A stretch of DNA of 64,000 nt, taken from Acanthamoeba sp. SK_2022b (lineage: Eukaryota; Discosea; Longamoebia; Acanthamoebidae). The stretch lies in the NCBI GenBank assembly GCA_027943245.1, contig JANDJZ010000242.1, positions 1 to 64,000 on the forward strand. The letters are read 5' to 3'. Each line of letters starts with the position of its first letter. Within the stretch, counting starts at the first letter, position 1. The translations under genes and the position numbers were made by a program. Shown piece after piece: positions 11,708-21,834 of this stretch. Below the pieces are notes generated by a model, which saw only the letters and a program-made list of their open reading frames with translations, had not been told where the DNA came from and did no database searches.

Positions 11708-12040
11708 ATGGGGGACATAGTGCTGGATGAAGAGATGTGGGTCTACTCACCACTCGACTTCTGGGTTTTGGCCCTCCAAAGACTTCCCAAGAGGTGGCAG
11801 CTCATCTTCCACCAGCACCAGCTCAACCTGGTCCTCATGGTAATCAAGTGCAAGTTTGAGAGCTTCAGAACCCTCACACATCTCATGGGACAAGGGTGGT
11901 GGGTCATCACGTTCAACCTCACACAGGGATACCACCACGTCTTGATGCACCAGGACTCATGGAAGTGGATGGGTTTCAAGGTTGGTGACCGCTGGTTCTG
12001 TTATGCAGTCATACCCTTTGGCAGATATCTGCAAATGTGA
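11708..12040 (+). mobile_element. Reverse-transcriptase fragment, DIRS/Ngaro-like
   Basis: The plus-strand frame contains the RT signature region TFNLTQGYHHVLMHQDSWKW, then MGFKVGDRWFCYAVIPFG. It resembles the block FDLxxGYHHxxIHxDxxKYLGF...LPFG found in tyrosine-recombinase (DIRS/Ngaro/PAT) and related Pol proteins. The fragment stops right after PFG, so the palm with the catalytic aspartates is missing. Family placement comes from motif resemblance only. Confidence 0.55.
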
Positions 12041-12689
12041 CTTTTCTACCTTTCTTGGGTCATTTTTTGGGTTCATTAAAAAGTGACATTGTAACTTTTT
12101 TCTAACACTCTGTTCTATGCTTTTCTTATCTCTCAGTCATGCACACACACACTTCCCTCCCTCTTTATTTCCCACCCGATCATGGTTTCAATGCAATCTC
12201 TGCCTGGTCTCACTGTCTCCTTCAGGTAAAGGATTGATGTGAACAGGAGGAGGGGCAGCCAGGCCTGAGAGTGGAGGATATGGTTTGTAGGGGGTTGAGT
12301 CATGTATAAAAACTCTTGATCAGCATGCTTGTGGGAAAAGAGGGGGCCTTTATGAAGTGAGCAGCACAACTATTTATTTCTCAAGGTCTACAGAAATACA
12401 ATACTGGTATTTATCTTTCTTTGCTGCTTCCTTGTCTGTGTAGGTTACTGTTTGTTGAGTACACTGATCAATGAGCACCCCTCCCTCAAGGAAGACACTA
12501 AAAGGGAAAGAGATTAACTCTCAACTGGGCTCCCCTAGTGTGATCCAATCACCACAGGAGAGCTGGCCAAGTTTAAGGCCAGCCTCCTTGGCATGGTCAA
12601 TGTGACCCTCACCGCCTTTGTGGAAAAAGGTCAGTGTCCTGAGATGGCCAGTATGAACACACTGGGAGACCCCTCCCAAGAGTTCTTCC

Positions 12690-13550
12690 AGCCTGGCAGT
12701 GCCCATCTCTGGTCCTCTGGCCCAGACATCCAATTATGGTAATGGTGCTGTGTTGGTGGCCAACATCTCCTCTGCTTTGCTGTTGGTGACTGACCTGGAA
12801 GAATGCTACGCAGCTGTTTGGATCTCCACCAAGGGTGTTACTGTAGGTGGTGGAGCATTGTTCCCTGCCTCCTCCAACATTGGCCTGTTGAAGGAGGAGA
12901 AGCTATCCATCTCGCAGCTCCAGGCATCCTACAAGATCTTCAAGGTCATCCTCCAGCTTTGCGTTCATGCCATGGAACAATCCCCCCAAGCTGGCAACGC
13001 CATTTTGGACATCACTATGGCCCTCACAGGAATGCACACCCAGCTCTGGGCACAAGACAAAATGTGGATGCGCAAGGCTCTGCCAGCAGACACACTCATG
13101 GCCTGGTGAGCATTCAACTGAGTGTTCAGGAAAATGAGACCCTGCCCCTTCTGTTTTTAACAGTCAGTTCAGCAGTCATGCAGCTGTAGACATTTAGGAC
13201 CTTCCCAGACAGGTGCTGTCTACAAAAAAAGAGTTGCTGTCTCATTTTCCAGAACACTCAATTATTCTCAGGCGCACCACTGTCCTCTCTGAGGACAAGG
13301 AACAATTCTTCAGTGCAATGAAGTTTGCTGCCCTCAAGCAGCAAGCTGCACAACCACAACAATTGAACACCAAATGGAGAAACAACACACCCCCCACACC
13401 ACCATCAGGCAGCTACAGAAGCCCTACTTCAACAAGAACTCTTCCCAAGGTCAGGGTGTGGGCAATCACACCAGCCAGGATTAGTACTGCACCTCACAAT
13501 GGGCACGCCCCTGACTGGGGATGGGCCTGTCATCATCAGATGCCTCACTA
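12690..13550 (+). mobile_element. Probable retroelement ORF debris
   Basis: Two plus-strand frames, separated by stops near 13110-13200, carry helical sequence (KIFKVILQLCVHAM) followed by FSAMKFAALKQQAAQ and a Gln/Asn/Pro/Ser-rich tail. This layout is reminiscent of the capsid-like first ORF of DIRS-type elements. There is no diagnostic motif. The assignment rests mainly on position between two RT/RNase H fragments and on non-host codon use. Confidence 0.3.
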
Positions 13551-13669
13551 AGTGGGGTTAGGGGTCGTTTTGGTTGCATCTGAACCAGTGGCAGCAGGAG
13601 GGGGCCTTGCTGACCCTCCTACAGTGGATTCAACTCAGCATGGAGCTGCCAATCTCACAGCTCCCAGTC

Positions 13670-14346
13670 CTACATACCTTCTTGTGTGTAGTCTTCTTCA
13701 TTGGCGTCCTCCTGCTTAACTGCTGTGATGTTGTTGCACTGTAAGAGCACCAACTTGTTTGCTATGAGGGGGCGTAGAGCTTGCAGGGCTTGTAGGACTG
13801 CCTTTATCTTGAGCTTGTTGATGTGTTGCTGTCTGTCTCTCCACCAGCCCACTGAAGTAGCAGTTGAGTCCTTCAACACTGCCCCCCACCCAGTCAGGGA
13901 GGCGTTGGTGTTGAGCACAACATTGAAGGGTTGGGCTAGGGCTAATTGGCTGTCCCATTTCAACAGGCTGCTCAGCCATTCATGTAGGTTGTTGATTGCT
14001 GTGGGGGACAGACCAATTGCACTGTTCCAACTTGCCCTGCATATGATGTTGCAGCAGAGGTTCTGTAGGAGCTCCCCAGCCTGGAGAATGGATGAGCCAA
14101 TCTGCTCAGCAGGCTAGTCCACAGCACAAATGGGCCCTCACCCAACCCATTGTATGCAAGCACTGGAGTGGAGGTGGGGCCCACACTCAGTTGACCAGAT
14201 GGCATCAGCAGCAAACACAAAGCTATCACACTTCAACAGCCATTTCCACAAAGCAGGGGCAGAGGCAGGTGGGTTGGCTCGAATGCTGCCGGGTCGAGGT
14301 CGTGAAGGAACAGGCCATCGAGGGTCTTCACAAAAGATCGGCATGA
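13670..14346 (-). mobile_element. RT connection / RNase H fragment, DIRS/Ngaro-like
   Basis: Read on the minus strand with frameshifts, the region contains LSPTAINNLHEWLSSLLKW, then LNTNASLTGWGAVL, HINKLKIKAVLQALQALRPL and LLQCNNITAVK. This is the order and spacing of RNase H in DIRS/Ngaro-type elements (TDAS.TGWGA, HIN.LEL.A, DN.TAV). The first catalytic Asp is replaced (NTNAS), and CNN stands where DN is expected, so the copy is dead. It faces the opposite way to the RT fragment at 11.7 kb. Confidence 0.65.
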
Positions 14347-14458
14347 GGAGGTGGTATGTTGTGCAATAGCAGTGGAAGATAAGAAGTGTGTAGTTAAGAG
14401 AAGTGATGAGGTATATTTTATTGGGTGAAAAATAATTTAAAAAAGCCGTGTAGAGGTA

Positions 14459-16393
14459 TCAGCGGTGGAGGTGCTGGACCATGCGCGGGATCGAGTGGGT
14501 AAAGAAGGCCTCTGACTCGTCGAGGAACCAGAAGCCCACGAATCCGTGGACGGTGTCGTTGTACTGCGTCACCTCGCACGCAACCCCCGCAGCCTGGTCA
14601 ACACAACTCGTGATGTCAGTCGGGATTCGAAGAAAAGAGAGTGAGGCGGTGGCGCTCACGGGCATCACCTTCAACTTCTCGCCCAGATCCTTGCCTTCAT
14701 CGCGCAGCGGGTCCAATTCGGCTGCGGGCGGGCGGGCGTGAGACAAGACGTTTTCGCGGACATCACAGAGGGATTGGGGTTAGTGTTTTGGGGGGGGGGC
14801 TGCAGACCGACGACGATGTGCGTGGGGGGCGACTGGTCGAGGAACGTCGCCTTGGAGGGGTTCAAGTAGTGGTGGGTCGTGATGGCGTGGTCGTGGCCCA
14901 TCAGGTACTGTGACTTGAAGAACTTGCTCGACCAGCGAGGCAAAATGTAGGCTGGCCCACGCGACCACCGCCAATCAGCGACGCGCTAACCCCCCCGGCA
15001 AAGAGGAGTGGCCACGCGTGCGTACCGTCGGCGAACTCGATGGCGGACGGCGTGGGCGGGGCCAGGCACGTCGGGTAGATGAGCAGCTGGTAGGCCACAC
15101 GCACCGCGGCGTTCCTCTCGACCGCCATCAGGCTCAGCACGGCGGCGAGGTTGCCTCCCGCGCTATCGCCTGCGAGCACGGGTCGACATCAAACGTTAGC
15201 TTTGATGGGAGTGTAAGTCGGGGCGAACGATAAATAATAACAATAATAAAAATAAATAATGATAATGATATAATAATAGTCTTATGTAAAAGACATGAGC
15301 CCACCTGCGGTGATGATCTTGGCCGGATCGACCTTGGCCAGCGCCGGGTGTCCGTCTCCGCGACGCGCGACCCACTGCAGCACCGAATAGCAGTCCTCTG
15401 CGGGAAAAGAAAGAGAAAACCATCAACTGGCTGTGAGGGGGCACGCCCTGGCACCGATTGGTGACTGGGGGGAGGGCGTGCCTATGGCGGCGGGGAACGG
15501 ATGCTCGGGAGCGAGGCGGTAGTCCACCGATACCACCACCATCTTGCCCTCACGAGCAAACCGCCTACAATTAATTAATTTAGAAAGTCAATACAGGTTT
15601 TTTATGAAAATAAATTCATAAAATAAATAATTATTGAATTCTTCATTACTACGTACGTGGCGACGTAGCTCATGGCGTAGTCCTTGCCGGTGCCCAGCGT
15701 GAAGCCCCCACCGTGAATGTAGACCATCACCGGCAGAGATTCGGTCCCGCCCACCTCCGGCTCGAAGACACGCACAGGCACTGCGTTCACACAACACACA
15801 AACACATGAACGCACACAACAGGCCAAAGCGACCGCGTGAGCCGAAAGAACGCAACACGCAGCGACACAGGCAGCGCTGCGCACACCTTCAGCAGGCGCC
15901 GGCGAGGACACGTTGGCCAGGAGCGGGTGCGGGTTGGGCGGATACTCGTGCGGCGGCACCAGCAGGTCGACGCTCCGCACACCGTCCACGAACGCGTCTG
16001 CACGCGCCCGGCCAGATGAGGAGTTTGGCCGACAACACGAGCTTTGGTTGGTTGGTTGATTTGTTTCTTTGTTTGGCACCTCCGGTGGCGGGCTGGTGGT
16101 TGAGCACAAAGCGGTTGAAGGTGGCACGGTCGAAGCGCCCGTCTGGCTTGTCCATGTTTGCCGCACGGAAGATCAGTCGCACCGCCGGGTCGAGGACATA
16201 CTTGATTCGCCTTTTAAATTTATTTTGTTGTAAAAGAGAATAAATAAGTTGTATTGTAGAGTATTTGGTTATGCAAGAGGAAAGGGGGGCACCAGTCAAC
16301 GCGGTCCTGGGAGATAAAATTGGCGTGGAAGGCTGTGAGCCCCACGGCCAACGCCACCACGACGAGCGGCACCAGCAGCGCCTTCTTCAACAT
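14459..16393 (-). CDS. Membrane-anchored alpha/beta-hydrolase (HSL/AADAC-type esterase)
   Basis: Ten exons (16393-16293, 16210-16080, 15997-15887, 15780-15657, 15564-15482, 15397-15305, 15169-15026, 14951-14808, 14721-14669, 14593-14459) join in phase to 372 residues. The N-terminus ([19 protein letters not shown]) is a signal anchor, as in ER-lumenal arylacetamide deacetylases. The oxyanion motif HGGGF, the nucleophile elbow GDSAGG, the acid in ELDPLRDEG and the His in HGF are all present in order, so an active serine esterase is expected. [12 protein letters not shown] is also typical of the family. The substrate is unknown. The fifth intron needs a GC donor (AG|GCACGC) to give the conserved PFPAAIED. 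It is divergent from the oxysterol-binding gene, with about 340 bp between starts. Confidence 0.9.
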
Positions 16394-16730
16394 CAGAACA
16401 CGAACACGAAGAACTAAAGTTGTTGGTCGTGCGTGGAATTACACTTTTTCTTTTTGGTTTTCCTTTTTCCAGATTTCTCGATCTAATGGGCAGGGTTGGG
16501 TTCCTGGACAACTCGTCGACAAAGGGAGGAATTCTTGGTCTTGCAGTGACGTCCTTTCCCTGGCCCAGTTCTGGCTGTCCCTGTTGGGAGCTCCACCCTT
16601 GCCCCACTTCGCTTGTAGATTGCGCAAGGTAGCAAGCTGGTATGCACCTGAGGAAGTCACACAGCAGGACAGGGCACCAGGAAAAGAATGAAGGGGAACC
16701 GCCGGCAAGTGGCAGTCTCAACGCGCTCAA

Positions 16731-18554
16731 ATGTTTCATGAAGAAGATAGCAACGGGTACACCACCTAGAGACACTTTGTCGAGTCTGGCGTGGAGGAGC
16801 TCACCCTTTCCCTTGTCGCAGGCGGCGCCCTAACGCACATGAGCCTGCCGGCTTCCCTGTGCTGTCCTCAGTCCGCCCTCCAGGCGTTGGCCCATCACCG
16901 CCTTCGAGGCGCTCCAAACTTGCACGGGTAGCTTCCTCTTGCCCCATAGTCTGAAACCAGCTTCCACCTCATCTGGCAAACCGGTAGGGTGTGGCAGCAC
17001 GACGACGCGTTCGTGCGGATGGTCGCGGTGCTGCGATGGTATTTGGCCGCGTTCACCTCCGAGCTGGTTCGCATTGGCCCGGGCTTGCGTTGTCTTCAAA
17101 GAACACGACTATTGCCAAAAACGTACTCATCATGACTAACTGCAGGATGGTAAGAAGCCGTTCAATCCGGTCTTGGGCGAGACCTACCAGTGCTACGCCG
17201 ATGGCATGTGGGCAGTCTTGGAACAGGTCAGCATCGTATTACACCTCTCTGCAGTACCGAATTGGTAATGGTCGACAAATATCTGTTTTCTAATTACCAT
17301 TTTTAAGGTTTCACATCATCCACCGGTAAGCGCCTACTTCATGCTCGATAGCGACCGGCACACGTGCTTCTTCGGTCACGCCGAGATGTGTCTCGAGTTC
17401 AGCGGCAACGCCATTGCGGTGGACATGATCGGTTGCTCGCGCCTAGTGCTGGGCGTGCACAAGGCCCTGCGGGTGAGCGAGAGGGACCACCCACAGCTGC
17501 AGCAACAGGAGAGCGATGAGCAGCGCGCCACCGGGGCGGAGCCCGAGGTCATCCAAGTCGAGGAGCGGGGGGAGGGCGAGTGGTGGACCCGTTACGAACA
17601 TTACGACTTCATCCCGCCCATGCCCACGCAAGTGGTCAAGGGCCTTCTGTGGGGCCAGCGCCGACACGCCTACAAGGGCGACGTGGTCGTTGCCTGCAGC
17701 CGCAGTGGCTTCTTTGCTCACCTTCACTTTCGCGAGGAGGTGCCTCCCCTTCTGTTTCGTTGTCTTTGAGTCAACGGGCGTGCGCACGCTGCTCACGGCG
17801 AGTGTCGACTGCGCGCTAGGGACCCGACGGCGAGCCCGACCACCTGTTCGGGGAGATCTACCACGAGCCCACGCACCTGCTGGTGGCGCAGGTGTGCGGC
17901 CAGTGGAACGGCATCGTGGAGATCATCCCCGTGGCCACCGCCCTCCGTAGCATGGGCTCTCGAGCCGCGCCTGACGTACAATGACGCCAACCCTTTCCCT
18001 GTGTGTGTGTGCCTCACGTCACTCGCCGTCGTTCCGCAGCCTGGCGTGTTATTCCGAGCGAGCCGCACACTGCCGCCCCGCGTCATCGAAATTGTCGACA
18101 GCAGGCAGAGAGGCAGGGATTCGAGGTAAGTAGTCGTGCGCGAGCGGGGCGGCAGGCCAACCTGGAGAGCTGATCACTCCGCAGCTCGGTGTGGCGACTG
18201 GTCAACGAGGCGTTGGTTCGAGGCGACTTTGACGCGGCGCAGGCGGCCAAAGAGGAGGTCGAGCGCCAGCAGAGAGAGATGGTGCACCGGGCATACATGG
18301 TGGCGCCGTGGAGCGAGCCAGCCAAGAAGACCAAGAAAAAGAAGAAGGGCGTATTCGGCAAGATCAAGGCGAGCAACGAGGAAACGTCGATGGCGGCTCA
18401 GTGGGGCACCGATGAAGATGAGGAGAGATGGCGGCAGGCCCATCCTGCTGTCTTCTTTGATCGTCAAAGGTCGAGCGCGACAGGCAACGTCGAATGGATC
18501 GTGCGCTGGGATCAGGTCAAACTCCAGGCGGACAGGAGAGAGACGCCCCTGTAG
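16731..18554 (+). CDS. Oxysterol-binding-protein homologue (ORD domain)
   Basis: Exons after the uncertain 5' end: about 16810-16927, 16988-17066, 17146-17226, 17308-17739, 17820-18000, 18040-18125, 18185-18554. Family landmarks in order are MSLPASL, RMVAVLRWYLAAF, KKPFNPVLGETYQC, the EQVSHHPP signature (split by an intron), LTYNDANPFP, LPPRVIEIVDSRQR, SSVWRLVNEAL and KEEVERQQRE. ORD proteins bind sterol or phosphoinositide and exchange lipids at membrane contacts. There is no PH domain or FFAT motif in view, so it is a short ORP, ending in a Lys-rich (KKTKKKKKG) segment. Exon 17820-18000 carries a frame discrepancy of one base, explained either by a 49-bp intron (GTGGAG to TCGAG) or by an indel. 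The ATG at 16731 is tentative. Confidence 0.8.
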
Positions 18555-18957
18555 CGTTTTGTAAATAAATTGCCCTTTCAAATTAAATAACTTACCTGAA
18601 GTATGGAATGATAAAGCCGCAGCATGACAGCTGTCTGGTCCCAGTTGAGCTTTCCTTGTGGTGAGTGCAAGTACTGAGGCTAAGGAGCCAAGTACTGAGA
18701 TGATGCAAGGGCAGGACCAACATGAACCAGAAGACCAGCAAGAACAAGATGTATGTTGGGTATAAACAAACAATTAAGAAGTAAGTCCCACACATGATGC
18801 TTTGACATCCACCTTAAGGTTTGGTTACTTGCACCAGCCTTGGGAATCTGAAGCAAGCAGATTAGCGCCTCTGCAACCACAATGTTCTCCCATTTTCTGG
18901 GAACAACTCCGTAATGCCTAAAATAGCTGCAAAAGAGTTGCGCAAACTTTTCAAGCA
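18555..18957. other. Intergenic spacer
   Basis: No gene is supported. This is moderately AT-rich DNA between the ORP stop and the next start; the minus-strand open frame has no host codon bias. Confidence 0.6.
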
Positions 18958-20408
18958 ATGGACAAGCAGGAGGTACCAACGTCAAGCAGCAGTTGTAGTG
19001 AGTGGGTGCGTGTGGTGGCGGTCTTGGGTGCTGCGGCCGTCGCCGGGGGTATCGCCTATTGGTGGGTCACCCACGGCCAAGAAGACGACGACCCCCAAGA
19101 AAATGAGGAAGTTATACCGTCTCGTTCGTTCCCCTTCTCTTTCGTTCTTTCTGGACACTAAAGGCTTCCTTTAAATACCAGTGGAGGAGGTGTGGGCAGA
19201 GTGCCCAGAAGCTCTGGTGAGCAAGTATGGCCCCACACTCGCCGCTCTAACTCCGGACGTCCTCCCTGCCGTCCTTTCCGAAGCAATTTCAACGCTCAGT
19301 GGCTACGTCATGAATGAAGGAGGTAGGAATGGCTCTACGTGTGAGAGCTATCCTGGCTGTGTATGTGTTGCGCGTATCTCATCTTGAATATGTGCTGCAA
19401 CCGTTTTGTCTCCACTGCAGGATCACTCTACGGCGTTTTCCGGGCAGGTGCCTGGCCAGTCCTCGTGCGCCTGTTCCTCTCGTTTGTCCCCGGCGGTACG
19501 TTCACCTCTCACCAAAACAAAGAGAGAACGAAACCAACAACCATCCAATAGCGGAGCCCATCCCGCATTTGAAGCGCGTGTGCGGCACTATGCAGCACAT
19601 CGTGAGATCGACACCCGGCGAGGTCTTTGTGGGCCTAAAGTCAGTCATGCAACACGCCGAGCACATTTTTTCCCACACATCACACCTAGCCGACCAGCAG
19701 GCGTGCGTGGCTTTCCTCGCTCCGGCCGTCCTCACGCAGCAGGCCATGAAGCACGCCACGGTGGACGTCGTGACGGTGCTCTGCAAAGCAATCACACTGG
19801 AGCGCTTGCCAGCCAGGGAGACGGTCACAGAAATGCAGCTGCACGCCATCATCAGCCTTGATCATCTGACCCAAACACGAAACGGTGTGTCGTGCGTCGT
19901 GTCGTCTGCACTGTCTGTATGCGTGGGCCATGACACAAATTGTCTGGGATTTGTAGGTGACCAGTGGCACCAGGAGGCGGCGGCGACTTTGGCACAGACA
20001 AAGACAGTGGACCGACTGACACAGATCATTGAGCGCAGTATCGACAAGCTTGACGATACCTGGTCCATTCAAGTGCTCAAGCTCTGCCTGTATGGCATCG
20101 AGTATTGCGAACGTGCGCTTGCCTTTGCTTAGCGTGGGTGGCGCCTGCTGATATTCTTCTCGCGTGCGCAGCGTCGGCATACGCCAAGATCAAAAGCGAA
20201 GCGGCGGCAAAGTTCCTCATCACACGCCTGCGTCGCTACCGCCACTTGGCGGACTGGCAAGAGAGGGTGTTGCTGGACAGCACCATGAGGCTTTGTGCCC
20301 AGTTGCTTTTGTGGCAAGTGCCTGAAGAAGGCTCCAGCGGATCCTATGGCGTCGCGATGAAGCGGCACGTTGCCAGCCTTCACTGCTTCCAAGAGAACGC
20401 AACGGCTA

Positions 20409-20475
<67 letters not shown>

Positions 20476-20826
20476 AGCTTCCACAATTACTTCATCAAAC
20501 CGGCAGGGGAGGACGAGTCCGGCTTTACTCTGCTGCTCTCCTTTGTAGTCGAGATTGCGCGTTCTACCATGCCCTGTCGAGGCGTGTTCTTCGCAGACTT
20601 GAGCACCTCGATAAAGCAACTCATACTGCACAACAGTACCTCCATCCTCTTGGTTTGGGAGTATGCGTGCCTCTGTTCTGATAAGCTCCCCGGCGAGGGT
20701 GCTGCGCACGCAGGAGTGGCGATTGATGAGGTTTTCAGCAATGAAGAGTTCTTTATTGCCATTCACCAGCTGCAACGGGTCTGGGAGGGCGCGCAGGCCA
20801 TTATCCAGATTTTAGAGTGCTATTGA
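18958..20826 (+). CDS. Membrane-anchored helical (ARM/HEAT-like) protein
   Basis: Exons 18958-19123, 19182-19322, 19421-19495, 19552-19884, 19957-20112, 20172-about 20410 and about 20476-20826 keep frame from ATG to TGA. A single transmembrane segment lies at about residues 15-37 (VRVVAVLGAAAVAGGIAYWW). It is followed by an acidic stretch (GQEDDDPQENEE) and then about 370 residues of alpha-helical sequence resembling armadillo/HEAT solenoids, with no catalytic motif. The layout (short lumenal tip, TM, large soluble domain) suggests an organelle outer-membrane or ER adaptor. An upstream ATG at 18914 is in another frame. The last intron contains (GT)n. The family is not recognised; Pex3 was considered and not supported. 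Confidence 0.65.
20411..20473. repeat. (GT)n microsatellite in an intron
   Basis: About 31 GT units fill the last intron of the membrane-anchored helical protein gene; because the tract offers many GT donors the exact splice site cannot be chosen. Confidence 0.95.
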
Positions 20827-21096
20827 TCAGCACCCTTTGTGGCAGTTTCAATGCTCTCCACGAGCATGGACACATTAAATACATCACATTGTCCACCAAC
20901 CTAACGGAGACTACCATCTTCTCCTGCAGCTTGACATTGGGAGCAGTAGGCGGCCACTAAAGGGAAAAATGAATGGGATGTTGTATCATCATGTTGTCCC
21001 TCTCAGGCAAACCAAGTCAAGAACATATTCTATTTACCGATCACCCACAAGTGAAGATGCCACGTCGCAAAAAAGCTGTCCGTGGTGGGGTTGTAC

Positions 21097-21604
21097 TTAA
21101 TCCGACGAGGGGGAGTTTATCAGGTCTTTGCTCTCACGCAGGCCAGCCACGATCTTGTCGAATGCTCCAGCTAGCTTCTTGCGACTTTCCTTCTCCTCTT
21201 TACGCAGGTCGTTCATCTGTCTTTGCAACGCTTCAACCTGCTTGCGTAGGGTGGCGATCTCTGCGGCAATAACCTCCATCGCTGCTGACGGTGGCCTACA
21301 CGACTCTTAGGATCTTTGAATTTGCAATGAGAGCGTTAAGTAGCGTGTTGTACCTTCTTGTCCCCACGACAAAAAAGCCTCTTTGGGAAGGCGTTCCTCC
21401 TTCCTCAAGAAACTCAACGAATTGGGCCTCGAAGCCAACCGGGGACGGCAACTGGCCTGACTGTTCCAGCTCAGCTGTTATCGCCTGGATTGCCTTCATC
21501 TGGCTCGACGGGGCATAGGGGTCCTCCTCAGCCTCAAGCTCAACGATCGCCATAGTCTGGGTGGAGAGAACTTCGACAGCGTGTAGACGGATCACCTTCT
21601 TCAT
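21097..21604 (-). CDS. Small protein with C-terminal coiled coil, unknown
   Basis: Two exons (21604-21354, 21295-21097) join across a 58-bp intron (GTACAA to GTGTAG) to give 149 residues. The N-terminal half is a small mixed fold containing VELEAEEDPYAPSSQ. The C-terminal half is a clear coiled coil (VIAAEIATLRKQVEALQRQ followed by MNDLRKEEKESRKKL) ending in NSPSSD. Size and layout recall small subunits of trafficking or cytoskeletal complexes, but I cannot name one. It lies tail-side of the duplicated segment and is not part of it. Confidence 0.75.
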
Positions 21605-21834
21605 CTCGTACGACTTCTTCTGTTGCTGGGTAGGATGTAAGTATTCTACTCGAGTATGGTGCCGGCTGAGGAGCTTCTACAAGCGCAGGCAAAATTCTCG
21701 AAAAGGAAAGTCAGGCAACAGCTGATTGGCCAGGGCGAAGCGGCGCGGCCTGCGAAGCTAGGAGGAGCTGACGTCAGGCCTCCGACACGTACACGCCCTC
21801 ATTCGCGTTGGCGTCGGCGCCATGAAGCGTTCAT

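Noticed and set aside
18958..20826. Pex3 identity for the membrane-anchored helical protein
   Set aside because: Only the N-terminal anchor is comparable; the rest lacks Pex3 motifs and looks like a generic helical solenoid.
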